This document shows positions 1-8,129 of a stretch of DNA of 64,000 nt, in pieces. The notes below the pieces were generated by a model. It worked only from the letters and a program-made list of their open reading frames with translations, was not told the DNA's origin and searched no databases. Numbering within the stretch: the stretch's first letter is position 1; each line of letters begins with the position of its first letter. The position numbers and the translations under genes are program-made. Origin of the DNA: Fodinibius roseus (GTDB lineage: Bacteria; Bacteroidota; Rhodothermia; Balneolales; Balneolaceae); assembly GCF_900129315.1 (NCBI RefSeq), contig NZ_FQUS01000009.1, positions 1 to 64,000 on the forward strand, given 5' to 3'.

Positions 1-113
1 AAGGTCGCGTCGCTGATGCCATGCTCGCGACAGATGTCTCGGACCTTCAGTCCCTGCTCCTGTTTGTTGAGGATAGAGATGATTTGGGATTCGCTGAATC
101 GTGATTTTTTCAT
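1..113 (-). CDS. IS3-family transposase OrfA, N-terminal part
   Basis: The first 37 codons read MKKSRFSESQIISILNKQEQ and continue GLKVRDICREHGISDAT. This is the characteristic N-terminal helix-turn-helix of IS3-family OrfA proteins (HTH_8 / InsE type), which bind the element's ends and, after a programmed frameshift with OrfB, form the DDE transposase. The gene runs off the left edge, so neither the frameshift region nor OrfB can be seen. The start is the ATG at 113-111, about 46 bases inside the presumed end of the element. The family call is firm; whether the element is intact is unknown. Confidence 0.8.
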   Translation of the reverse strand, partial: MKKSRFSESQIISILNKQEQGLKVRDICREHGISDAT

Positions 114-159
114 AATAGAAAGTAGTGAATTTTCTCTACTTTCAAACGGTCAACTTTCA
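1..159 (-). mobile_element. End of an IS3-family insertion sequence (partial)
   Basis: The only coding part visible is the start of an IS3-type OrfA. Upstream of it, reading on the minus strand from position 159, the sequence starts TGAAAGTTGACCG and repeats TGAAAGT inside the next 20 bases, which suits an IS3-family terminal inverted repeat beginning with TG. The outer boundary at 159 is inferred; the other end and OrfB lie outside the window. Confidence 0.5.
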
Positions 160-738
160 GGGAAGCTTACAACTCCTGTCAAAATATTTCCTTATTACTA
201 TCGATTGGTCTGGTCCTACCCCAGCTTTCATTTCTCCCCAACTTTTATCTTCTCGAAATTCCGAAGAAAATCTTATTGTGTAGTTGTCCTTATCATTAAT
301 AACTGAAATTAGATACAAATTTGGACCAACCTCCCAACGCTCTATCTCTAAGCATTTACTATTTCCTCCAATTTTATTTCTCGAAATAGTATTAAAGTTA
401 TTTACATAATCAATCGCATCATTTTTAGTATGCTTAAATCCATCCTCCTTCAAAGCAAAAATAAAATTTTCAATTAATTCTGCCTTGCTTAATACTTCCT
501 CAAGAGAAGGTTCCATAATTGTATCTTTTTCATCATCAAGACTGTCTTCAATATTATCTACCAAACTTCCAACTTGATGATAAATATCTTCCAACTCACT
601 TCGATCTGTAACCTTACCGATTTCCGATGCCTGGTATTCTACTTCTGACCTATAATCATTTACTAAACTCTGAGCATTCAAATATTTAAAATGGGTAGCA
701 CTGGAAATTAAAATAATGATAATAAAAAATACTCTCAT
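157..738 (-). CDS. Small secreted protein of unknown function, probably cut short by the IS
   Basis: A 193-residue protein with a clear signal peptide: a hydrophobic stretch FFIIIILISS followed by a likely cleavage near LNAQS around residue 23. The mature part is acidic and helix-rich (residues about 25-110), followed by a segment with alternating hydrophobic residues (WEVGPNLYLISVINDKDNY). I recognise no family. The stop codon TGA at 159-157 coincides with the first bases of the presumed IS end, and the last residues (CKLP) may already be scrambled, so the native C-terminus is probably missing. The gene is AT-rich compared with the genes to its right, which suggests recent acquisition. Confidence 0.6.
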   Translation of the reverse strand: MRVFFIIIILISSATHFKYLNAQSLVNDYRSEVEYQASEIGKVTDRSELEDIYHQVGSLVDNIEDSLDDEKDTIMEPSLEEVLSKAELIENFIFALKEDGFKHTKNDAIDYVNNFNTISRNKIGGNSKCLEIERWEVGPNLYLISVINDKDNYTIRFSSEFREDKSWGEMKAGVGPDQSIVIRKYFDRSCKLP

Positions 739-975
739 GACGAATTATATCTCTTAAGTATTTAATGATATAGTAGATAAATTCTCTGATATAAATCTCA
801 ATAATTATTTTTATCGAACTCAATCACTACAAAATAACTCATTAAATAAGGTGAGAGATAACAACCATTTGTTATTCAACGGGTAAAAAAAACGGACTAT
901 AAACTACTCGTTTATAACAATGTTTGTAACATAAAAAATAAACCCTTGCAAGCCAATGACTTATAGGGATTGGAG

Positions 976-1050
976 TGGGTAATGCAGGATTCGAACCTGC
1001 GACCCCCAGCTTGTCGAGCTGGTGCTCTAAACCAACTGAGCTAATTACCC
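976..1050 (-). tRNA. tRNA-Val (anticodon GAC)
   Basis: A full 75-nt cloverleaf is readable on the minus strand. The acceptor arms GGGTAAT/ATTACCC pair perfectly, the D stem is GCTC/GAGC, the anticodon stem is CCAGC/GCTGG, the T arm is GCAGG-TTCGAAT-CCTGC, and the discriminator is A. The seven-base anticodon loop is TCGACAA, giving anticodon GAC (bases 1015-1013). CCA is not encoded directly after the discriminator. Position 33 is C instead of the nearly universal U. Confidence 0.93.
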
Positions 1051-1208
1051 GAGAGCGTCTAATATAGTGATCTTTGCCGTGATATAGCAAGCCTGTCGAA
1101 AAACTATTTTGGGAGACTGGCGCCGGTGCTCTTTTCATTCTTTTTGCTTTCAGCTGTAGAGCAGGTTTTGTATTTTTACATTTATATAAAATATTCGATA
1201 AAATAAAT

Positions 1209-1664
1209 ATGGCTCAGCGAAGAGAAGCACGAAAGGCAGTACTGCAGGCATTGTATGCCAATGAAATAGGTAAAGGGCAGTGGACCCACATCATTCAGTC
1301 CGTTTTAAAACCAAAGCTTAGTGACACAGACACGTTCAAGTTTGCGGAACGATTGTTTTTAAAAGTCGTTAATAATCAGGAGACTGTGGATGAGGTTATT
1401 CAAACTCATATCAACAACTGGAGTATTGATCGATTGAATACCATTGATCTGCAGATCCTTCGTCTGGCTATTGCCGAATTTTTATACTTTGAGCAGATTC
1501 CGACGAAGGTGACTATCAATGAAGCGATCGAAATCGCTAAGAAGTTTTCTACCCAAAAATCCGGCAATTTCGTGAACGGCATTCTTGACTCCGCATTAGA
1601 TCAGCTCAAGAAGGATGAGCGTATCCGGAAAAAGGGCAGAGGTCTTATCGAAACCTCTCTCTGA
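1209..1664 (+). CDS. nusB: Transcription antitermination factor NusB
   Basis: A 151-residue all-helical RNA-binding protein that, with NusE (S10), binds boxA RNA of rRNA leaders and helps assemble the antitermination complex on RNA polymerase. The N-terminus RREARKAVLQALYANE and the C-terminal INEAIEIAKKFSTQKSGNFVNGILD are family signatures, and length is normal. It starts at an ATG in an AT-rich leader with no strong Shine-Dalgarno site. It is followed after 20 bases by a phosphatase gene on the same strand, so the two may be cotranscribed. Confidence 0.96.
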   Translation: MAQRREARKAVLQALYANEIGKGQWTHIIQSVLKPKLSDTDTFKFAERLFLKVVNNQETVDEVIQTHINNWSIDRLNTIDLQILRLAIAEFLYFEQIPTKVTINEAIEIAKKFSTQKSGNFVNGILDSALDQLKKDERIRKKGRGLIETSL

Positions 1665-1684
1665 ATCAAAAGAGATTTGAAAGT

Positions 1685-2350
1685 GTGAGCAAAGAAAAAT
1701 ATATAGCAATTGGAGATATCCATGGGTGTGCTGCAACCATGAAGGCGCTTATAGAGGAGTTGAGTCCTTTTTATGATCGCACATTCGTTTTTGTGGGAGA
1801 CTATATCGACCGGGGACCGGATTCCCGGGGAGTGGTTGATTTTTTGCTTGAATTCCGGGAAAAAGTAAATTGTATCTTCCTGCGGGGCAATCACGAGCAG
1901 ATGATGCTGGATGCCCTGGGAGGCGGTGACAGACAGCTGTGGCTGATGAACGGGGGACGCACTACGATCCATTCGTACGACCACGATGGCCAGCAGGTTG
2001 AGTTTCCGAAGGAGCATATGCAATTCTATAGAGATACAATACTCTATTATGATACAGAAGATTATTTTTTTGTTCATGCGGGAATTTCCCCGGCAAAGAC
2101 TATAAAAGAGTCGCTGAAAGACAAAAATGAGATGCAGGATTTTTTGTGGATTCGGTCTCACCTGAAAGCGATTGAAAAACCGTGGGAAAAGACCGTGGTA
2201 TTCGGACATACCCCCCGACCTCAACCAATCAGGAAAACTAAAATGATCGGTATCGATACCGGTTGTGTATACAATCGCAACGGCTACCGGAAACTTACCG
2301 CGGTAAAATTACCGGAAGAGGAGTTTATTGTACAACCCCGAGTGGATTAA
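1685..2350 (+). CDS. PP1/PP2A-like serine/threonine protein phosphatase (metallophosphoesterase)
   Basis: A 221-residue soluble protein of the bacterial PrpA/PrpB-like phosphoprotein phosphatase family. The metal-binding motifs appear in order: GDIHG near residue 9, GDYIDRG near 38, and GNHE near 68, followed by downstream histidines in FVHAG and FGHTP. These bind two metal ions that hydrolyse phosphoserine or phosphothreonine; diadenosine tetraphosphate hydrolysis is an alternative activity within the family. The start is GTG, 20 bases after nusB. No partner kinase is nearby, so the substrate is unknown. Confidence 0.88.
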   Translation: MSKEKYIAIGDIHGCAATMKALIEELSPFYDRTFVFVGDYIDRGPDSRGVVDFLLEFREKVNCIFLRGNHEQMMLDALGGGDRQLWLMNGGRTTIHSYDHDGQQVEFPKEHMQFYRDTILYYDTEDYFFVHAGISPAKTIKESLKDKNEMQDFLWIRSHLKAIEKPWEKTVVFGHTPRPQPIRKTKMIGIDTGCVYNRNGYRKLTAVKLPEEEFIVQPRVD

Positions 2351-2388
2351 TATTCATTTTAATTAATATCTATAACTAACTTATATAC

Positions 2389-3483
2389 ATGAGTTTACGA
2401 TGTGGAATTGTCGGATTACCCAATGTTGGTAAATCTACGCTTTTTAATGCCTTAAGTGATGCCGGTGCTGATGCCGCAAATTTTCCTTTTTGTACTATTG
2501 ATCCCAATGTGGGAGTGGTACCGGTGCCCGACGAGCGCCTTGACACGTTGTTTGAGATAGTGGGTTCCAAAGAAAAATTGCCTACCAGCGTGGAATTTGT
2601 GGATATTGCGGGTCTGGTAAAAGGAGCATCCGAGGGAAAAGGCAAAGGAAACGCTTTTCTTTCCCATATCAGGGAAGTGGATCTCATTGTGCATGTCGTG
2701 CGCTGCTTTGATGATGAAAATGTTGTTCATGTGGAAGGCGACGTAAATCCGACAAGAGATGTTCACATCATTGAAGACGAGCTCATCTTAAAAGATCTCG
2801 AGTCGGTAGAAAAGCGAGTCGAAAGCCTTAAGAAAGAGGCCAAGAGCGGGGAAAAAAAAGTTATCCAAAAACTTGAGATAGTTCAGGAGCTGAAAGAACA
2901 TTTGGAAAACGGGCACGCAGCGCGAACGTTTGAGGCCGATGAAGAAAAACAAAAGGCGTATCGCGAGCTTTCCCTGCTTTCTGATAAACCGGTCTTATAT
3001 GCCTGTAATGTGTCTGAAGAGGATCTGGACGGAGGTAATAAATGGGTTGAGGAGGTTCGCGGTATTGCGGATCGATTTGACGATGAAGTGGTCACTTTCT
3101 GTGCCAAGATAGAAGAAGAAATAGCCCAGCTTGACGAAAGCGAGAAGCAGATGTTTCTGGAAGAGTTGGGAGTCGAAAGTGCCGGACTGGAACGGTTGAT
3201 TCGCGCAGCATACAAAGAACTCGGACTTATCACCTATTTTACTGTGGGTCCCAAAGAAACGCGTGCGTGGACCGTCAGAGAAGGAGCTACGGCGCCGGAA
3301 GCAGCGGGTGTTATTCACAGCGATTTCGAGCGCGGATTTATTCGTGCTGAAACGGTCAGCTATGAAACATATAAAGAGCTGGGTTCAGAAAAAGCGGTAA
3401 AAAATGCCGGTGAGATGCGCCAGGAAGGCAAAGACTATATCGTTCAGGATGGGGATGTTATGCTTTTTCGCTTTAATGTGTAG
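2389..3483 (+). CDS. ychF: Redox-regulated ATPase YchF (Obg-family P-loop protein)
   Basis: A 364-residue TRAFAC-class nucleotide-binding protein that associates with ribosomes and prefers ATP over GTP. The P-loop GLPNVGKST is at about residues 8-16. It is followed by the Obg-type switch NFPFCTIDPNVGVV and the Walker B region DIAGLVKGASEGKGKGNAFL. A coiled-coil insertion sits near residues 130-175, and the C-terminal TGS domain ends in GDVMLFRFNV. Length matches the usual 363-365. It lies 38 bases after the phosphatase and ends convergently with the SPOR lipoprotein. Confidence 0.97.
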   Translation: MSLRCGIVGLPNVGKSTLFNALSDAGADAANFPFCTIDPNVGVVPVPDERLDTLFEIVGSKEKLPTSVEFVDIAGLVKGASEGKGKGNAFLSHIREVDLIVHVVRCFDDENVVHVEGDVNPTRDVHIIEDELILKDLESVEKRVESLKKEAKSGEKKVIQKLEIVQELKEHLENGHAARTFEADEEKQKAYRELSLLSDKPVLYACNVSEEDLDGGNKWVEEVRGIADRFDDEVVTFCAKIEEEIAQLDESEKQMFLEELGVESAGLERLIRAAYKELGLITYFTVGPKETRAWTVREGATAPEAAGVIHSDFERGFIRAETVSYETYKELGSEKAVKNAGEMRQEGKDYIVQDGDVMLFRFNV

Positions 3484-3653
3484 CCTGCGACTTTCAACAT
3501 TCTTTAACACGCTAACACATAACTTTTCAAAGTTTTCGTATTCTCTAGTGCATGGGACTATCTCTAATAAAATGGAGTCCACCCGCCATAGGCCCCGAAG
3601 CTGTTTACAGCGGAAGTTTTCCCCAACTTTCAACTGTTAATTATGGGCCTCTT

Positions 3654-4241
3654 TTATGATCCGGTAGTATCTTTTTCGGTTGAGAAAGTAACATCATCGG
3701 GCGGAACGTTAGCGGGTACGATACGATCAGGAACGACCCATGCCCCGGGATATTTTTGTTTGATAAGTCTCGTAAAGTCAGCGGCACGGCTTTTGCTCTG
3801 GAAGTCCCCGACGTGCACCCTGTAGTATGGCTGTTTAAAAAAAACGTATGCCTCGGGACGGTATCCGAAGGCTTCCGACTCAACCCATTCCAGAAACTGG
3901 TTTGACATCGTGTCGGCTTCCTGTACATCGCGGGTAGAGATTAACTGAATCCGGTACCCCTGGTAAGGATTTCCGCTGACAGCTGAATTTGAAGAAGCTT
4001 CCTGTTTAAAGAGATTAGGCACCTCTATTTGGTCCGATTCCTCCAGGTCTGCCAGCGTACTCCGGGTTTCATCGAGCAGCTGCTGCAGTGCTCTCGCTTC
4101 TTCCGTTGCCAGCACTTCATCCGGAGATTCGGGTTCAGCCGGTCCTCTTTCTGTCACGTCACGAACCGTAGAGCAGCTACTGAAGATAAATGCAATGGAC
4201 AGTAGTGAAATGATTGTAATATATAGGGATAAATTCTTCAT
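3654..4241 (-). CDS. Lipoprotein with a SPOR domain
   Basis: A 195-residue envelope lipoprotein. The leader has a hydrophobic core and a lipobox ending IFSSC, with Cys23 as the likely lipidated residue. A Pro/Glu-rich linker (about 30-95) leads to a SPOR domain (about 98-180: YRIQLISTRDVQEADTM, then YYRVHVGDFQSKSRAADF). SPOR domains bind glycan strands stripped of stem peptides, usually at division sites. It begins 3 bases after the stop of the short aldehyde dehydrogenase, so it is probably translated from the deoC operon mRNA, although no functional link to deoxyribose is obvious. Confidence 0.85.
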   Translation of the reverse strand: MKNLSLYITIISLLSIAFIFSSCSTVRDVTERGPAEPESPDEVLATEEARALQQLLDETRSTLADLEESDQIEVPNLFKQEASSNSAVSGNPYQGYRIQLISTRDVQEADTMSNQFLEWVESEAFGYRPEAYVFFKQPYYRVHVGDFQSKSRAADFTRLIKQKYPGAWVVPDRIVPANVPPDDVTFSTEKDTTGS

Positions 4242-4244
4242 AGG

Positions 4245-5114
4245 TTAAAATCCAACGGGATGCCAGGTGGTTTTTATTTCCTGAAAGTCAGTAATAAAAT
4301 AGGGAGATTTTGATTCTTTATCCTCCCAATTATCGACTGATTTCCGGATAATGTGCTTGAGATTTAAAGCGCCATGTTCATCCATTTGTTTCCGCTGTTC
4401 CCGATCGATATCGGGATCAGTTACAAAAAAGGCGTTTACATCCATGTGCGAGGTCATGTGCTTAAGCAGCTCTTTGCGAAAACCGGTCAAAATATTGACT
4501 ACCCCGGCCGGCACGTCAGAGGAATGAAGCACTTCTGCGAAGCTGATGGCGCTGAGTGGATATTTTTCCGAGGAGAGTACCACACAGCTGTTTCCGCCGA
4601 CAATTACGGGTGCAATGACCGAAATAAGTCCCAGTAGCGGCTGCTCCCCGGGCGCCCATATCGTGACCACCCCCGTGGGCTCGGGCAGGGAAAAATTAAA
4701 GTGAGAGCTGGCTACCGGGTTGATGCTCCCGAATACCTGCTGGTACTTGTCAGACCAGCCCGCATAATAGATAAGGCGGTCAATGGAAGCTTCGACTTCG
4801 GACCGGGCATCACTGGTTTTGTATCCAATGGTTTCCAGCTCTTCGATAAACTGGGCTTTTCGGGTTTCGAGCATCTCCGCAATACGGTAGAGAATTTGTC
4901 CCCGGTTGTACGCCGATCGGTTGCTCCATCCATCAAAAGCATCACGGGCTGCTAACACGGCATCACGGACGTCCTTGCGCGAACACTGGCAGGCATTGGC
5001 AAGAATATCCCCGTTGCCGTCGTATACTTTGTAATAACGGCCGGATTCCGTACGCGGGAATGTTCCGTCGATATAGGTTTTGTACGTTTTTGAGACTTCA
5101 ACACGATCTGACAT
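4245..5114 (-). CDS. Half-length, catalytically incomplete aldehyde dehydrogenase homologue (ALDH16 second-domain type)
   Basis: This 289-residue protein aligns with the N-terminal NAD-binding part of aldehyde dehydrogenases (YIDGTFPRTESGRYYKVYDG near the start, then EPTGVVTIWAPGEQPLLGLI). It stops before the region that would carry the catalytic Cys and its general-base Glu, so it should have no dehydrogenase activity. In ALDH16 enzymes a complete domain is fused to a truncated non-catalytic one; here the two parts are adjacent genes, 86 bases apart. The C-terminal EIKTTWHPVGF looks like a designed end, not a frameshift scar. A structural or regulatory subunit role is inferred. Confidence 0.8.
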   Translation of the reverse strand: MSDRVEVSKTYKTYIDGTFPRTESGRYYKVYDGNGDILANACQCSRKDVRDAVLAARDAFDGWSNRSAYNRGQILYRIAEMLETRKAQFIEELETIGYKTSDARSEVEASIDRLIYYAGWSDKYQQVFGSINPVASSHFNFSLPEPTGVVTIWAPGEQPLLGLISVIAPVIVGGNSCVVLSSEKYPLSAISFAEVLHSSDVPAGVVNILTGFRKELLKHMTSHMDVNAFFVTDPDIDREQRKQMDEHGALNLKHIIRKSVDNWEDKESKSPYFITDFQEIKTTWHPVGF

Positions 5115-5200
5115 GAGTATGCTGCTTTTGGGTACCGGGGTTTGATTTCAGTATAATGTTTTAGGTGGTAGAATCGTCAATAGTATCAGTGTAATTAGTT

Positions 5201-6733
5201 TTATCGGGGGTTGAGTTTTACGTAGGGATAGAGTCCATGCAATCCGCCTTCGCGGCCCTTGCCGCTTTCCTTGTATCCGCCGAAGGGGGAAGTGGGGTCG
5301 AACTGGTTATACGTATTTGCCCATACCACGCCGTTGCGGATCCTGCTGCCGACTTTAAATATCTTTGAACCTTTGTCGGTCCACACGCCGCCGGCCAGTC
5401 CATAGGGGGTATTGTTTGCTTTTGCAATGCCCTCGTCGGCCGTTCGGAACGTCTGGATGGTCAGAACGGGACCGAATATTTCCTCCCGTACAATGCGGTT
5501 TGATTGTCCGACATTCGTGAAGAGGGTAGGCCGACAGTAATAGCCTTTTTCGGGGAGATCGCATGAGCTCTGGTACAGTTCCGCTCCTTCCTGAACGCCC
5601 AGTTCCAGGTATTCGTTGATTTTATTGTATTGCTGTTCGGAGTTGATGGCTCCGATATCCGTATTCTTGTCCAGCGGGTCGCCCACTATGAGCGTTTCCA
5701 TGCGGTCCCGAAGCTTCCGGACGAGGTGGTCGGCAATCCCCTCCTGGACCAGCAATCGCGAACCCGCACAGCACACGTGTCCCTGATTAAAGAAAATCGC
5801 ATTGATAATACCCTCTACCGCCTGGTCGAGTGGGGCATCCTCGAAGATGATATTTGGTCCCTTGCCCCCCAGTTCGAGGGTATACTTCTTATCCGTTCCC
5901 GCCAGCGACTCCATGATTATTTTACCGACTTTGGTCGATCCGGTAAAGGCGATTTTATCAATATCATCATGATTGACTATCAGCGAGCCGGTTTGTCCCG
6001 CTCCGGTAACGATATTGACGACGCCCTCCGGCAGGCCCGCATCCCGGCAGAGCTCTGCAAATTTAAGCGCCGTCAGGGAGGTGGTTTCGGCCGGCTTTAG
6101 CACAACCGTATTTCCAGTTGCCAGAGCGGGGGCCACTTTCCAGGCCAGCATCAGCAGGGGAAAATTCCAGGGGATAATTTGTCCCGCCACCCCCAGTGGT
6201 TCCGCCTTTCTGCCCGGGAAAGCGTATTCCAGCTTATCGGCCCAGCCGGCATAATAGAAAAAGTGGGCGGCCGCAAGCGGGATGTCCACATCCCGGGATT
6301 CCCGGATGGGCTTTCCCCCGTCCATCGATTCAATGACGGCGAACTCGCGGGACCGCTCCTGGATCATGCGGGCCAGCCGGAATATATATTTGCCCCGCTC
6401 CGCTGCCTCCAGGGGAGACCATCGTTTTTCATAGGCTTTTCGGGCGGCCTGTACGGCTTCATCCACATCCTGCTGGGTGGCTTCGGCTATGGATGCCAAT
6501 GGCTCTTCGGTCGCAGGATTAATGGAAGTCATGTACCGTCCCTTCTCGGGTTCCCGGAACGCTCCGTCAATAAAAAGTTCATATTGATCCTTTATTTCTA
6601 CCGCAGCAGTACTTTGGGGTGCTTCGTCATATTTCCAGGGGCCATCAAAGTTCAGTTTGGAAGTGGGAGCGGATGGTTTGAAGGATTCTTCTTTTTGTTC
6701 TGCTTCATCGACCGTTTGTTGTTCGTCAGCCAT
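5201..6733 (-). CDS. NAD(P)-dependent aldehyde dehydrogenase (ALDH16-like catalytic subunit)
   Basis: A complete 510-residue aldehyde dehydrogenase. The usual catalytic residues are present: Asn190 in IIPWNFPLL, Glu287 in TLELGGKGPN, and Cys321 in NQGHVCCAGSR. The C-terminal FGGYKESGKGREGG segment is also normal. The first 45 residues are an extra charged, low-complexity extension. It sits between deoC and a truncated homologue, so the likely physiological reaction is oxidation of acetaldehyde released from deoxyribose 5-phosphate. That substrate is inferred from context; the ALDH superfamily is broad. Confidence 0.92.
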   Translation of the reverse strand: MADEQQTVDEAEQKEESFKPSAPTSKLNFDGPWKYDEAPQSTAAVEIKDQYELFIDGAFREPEKGRYMTSINPATEEPLASIAEATQQDVDEAVQAARKAYEKRWSPLEAAERGKYIFRLARMIQERSREFAVIESMDGGKPIRESRDVDIPLAAAHFFYYAGWADKLEYAFPGRKAEPLGVAGQIIPWNFPLLMLAWKVAPALATGNTVVLKPAETTSLTALKFAELCRDAGLPEGVVNIVTGAGQTGSLIVNHDDIDKIAFTGSTKVGKIIMESLAGTDKKYTLELGGKGPNIIFEDAPLDQAVEGIINAIFFNQGHVCCAGSRLLVQEGIADHLVRKLRDRMETLIVGDPLDKNTDIGAINSEQQYNKINEYLELGVQEGAELYQSSCDLPEKGYYCRPTLFTNVGQSNRIVREEIFGPVLTIQTFRTADEGIAKANNTPYGLAGGVWTDKGSKIFKVGSRIRNGVVWANTYNQFDPTSPFGGYKESGKGREGGLHGLYPYVKLNPR

Positions 6734-6861
6734 TGCTACATGAGGTTGGTGTTAGTGAGAATTCAGGATAATTATTTGGCTTGAAGCCTTTTTGGGCGGG
6801 GACAACGGACAAGCATACGAAAAATTTCCTGTCGCATGCTCCATTAATCAATCCATGTCCC

Positions 6862-7779
6862 TCAGTCATTACTAAAATAATAGCTGCTCTGATAAACGCC
6901 GGTTTTCTGTTTGACGATTTGCAAAAGCAGGTCATTCGCAAGAGAGCTGGCCCCAAAGCGGAAGTAATCGGGCGTCAGCCAGTCGGCGCCCAGCGTTTCA
7001 TTCACCAGTACAAGATACTGGATAGCCTGTTTGGCTTTGCGGATGCCCCCCGCCGGTTTCATGCCCACCATGCGGTCGGTTTTGTAATAAAAATCACGGA
7101 TCGCCTCCAGCATGACCAGGGTTACGGGCTGGGTGGCTGCCGGTTTCACTTTTCCGGTAGAGGTTTTGATGAAATCCGCGCCCGCCCGTATGGCGAGGTC
7201 ACTTGCCCTTCGGACATTCTCGTAGGTTTGCAGCTCGCCGGTTTCCAGTATCACTTTCAGGTGCGCATCACCGGCCGCTTCTCTGACGGCGGCAATTTCA
7301 TCAAAAACATAGTGGTAATTTCCTTTGAGGAACTCCCCGCGGGAGATGACCATATCCACTTCGTCTGCACCGTCCCCGACGACCTGTTTGGTTTCTTCGA
7401 TTTTGGCATCGAGGGTGGCAGTGCCGCTGGGAAAGGCGGTTGCCACGCCGGCCACATGGATCTCTGTGCCCCGAAGCGCTTTTTCCGCGACACTCACCAT
7501 GTTCGGGTAAACACACACGGCTGCAACCGTGGGCAGATCAGGCATATCCGCATGGGGCTCTTTGGCTTTGTGACACAACTGGATGACTTTTCCCGGCGTA
7601 TCGCTGCCTTCGAGCGTCGTCAGATCAATCATACTCAGGGCCATTTCAAGGGCCGCAACTTTAGATTCTTTTTTGATGCTGCGGCTGTTGAGGCGCGCCA
7701 CTCGCTGGTTGACGGCCACTTCATCTATGGGAACAATGTCCGGGTACGGGATATCCCGTGAGTGAGAGGAACTATTCAT
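6862..7779 (-). CDS. deoC: Deoxyribose-phosphate aldolase DeoC
   Basis: A class I aldolase of 305 residues that splits 2-deoxyribose 5-phosphate into acetaldehyde and glyceraldehyde 3-phosphate. The Schiff-base lysine lies in ADFIKTSTGKV, preceded by KVILETGEL and followed by MVGMKPAGGIR. It belongs to the longer, eukaryote-like DeoC class rather than the 220-250-residue form. It is the first gene of a minus-strand cluster with two aldehyde dehydrogenase genes, 128 bases upstream of the active one. The pairing gives a route from DNA-derived deoxyribose to acetate-level carbon. No DeoR-type regulator is seen. Confidence 0.95.
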   Translation of the reverse strand: MNSSSHSRDIPYPDIVPIDEVAVNQRVARLNSRSIKKESKVAALEMALSMIDLTTLEGSDTPGKVIQLCHKAKEPHADMPDLPTVAAVCVYPNMVSVAEKALRGTEIHVAGVATAFPSGTATLDAKIEETKQVVGDGADEVDMVISRGEFLKGNYHYVFDEIAAVREAAGDAHLKVILETGELQTYENVRRASDLAIRAGADFIKTSTGKVKPAATQPVTLVMLEAIRDFYYKTDRMVGMKPAGGIRKAKQAIQYLVLVNETLGADWLTPDYFRFGASSLANDLLLQIVKQKTGVYQSSYYFSND

Positions 7780-7848
7780 ATGCCGGAAAGACTTCGCAGG
7801 TTATTGTTCGGATTCGTGTATCAATTATGGGGGGACCTTGGACAAAAT

Positions 7849-7989
7849 GCCAGGAAGGCCTGTCTGCTCACATCCTGGCGGAAGGGAGGGCTTGTATTCC
7901 CGCCCCAACGGTACTTCCGCCACCGGTTTTATTGACCGTCTGCCCGCATCCCGGTGATCCGGGCTGCGGAGGGATCCCCTGAGAGTAAA
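7849..7989. other. GC-rich, hairpin-rich intergenic segment (possible structured RNA)
   Basis: In the 350-base spacer between deoC and the DUF1761 gene, three strong stems are visible. GCCAGGA at 7849-7855 pairs with TCCTGGC at 7873-7879. GGCGGAAG at 7877-7884 pairs with CTTCCGCC at 7914-7921. CCGCA-t-CCCGG at 7944-7954 pairs with CCGGG-c-TGCGG at 7959-7969. The first two stems share three bases and cannot both be full length. No known riboswitch or ncRNA core motif was recognised and the strand is undecided. The rest of the spacer (7990-8129) is AT-rich and featureless. Confidence 0.3.
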
Positions 7990-8129
7990 AAGGTAAGGAA
8001 TCCTGAGAAGTTCCCCTAACTCGTTCCTTCTTTGGTTACCACCAGGAATCTGTTGATTTAATTTATTTTTTAGCCTTAATTTAATAAGGGATCTATCAAT
8101 TCATTTAACAAAAGTAGAGGGATTGTATT

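Noticed and set aside
872-1138. An 88-codon open frame on the minus strand across the tRNA gene
   Set aside because: It runs through the cloverleaf and has no homology or codon structure of its own.
4245-5114. Short aldehyde dehydrogenase as a pseudogene
   Set aside because: The frame is open and conserved end to end and ends in a family-like C-terminus, so a non-catalytic subunit fits better.
6781-7761. A 326-codon open frame on the plus strand opposite deoC
   Set aside because: It is the complement of a well-conserved aldolase gene in GC-rich codons; its product is Phe/His/Arg-rich and unlike any protein.
7840-8010. Cobalamin or TPP riboswitch upstream of deoC or DUF1761
   Set aside because: CTGAG and GCCAGG pieces occur, but the conserved cores of either riboswitch cannot be assembled on either strand.
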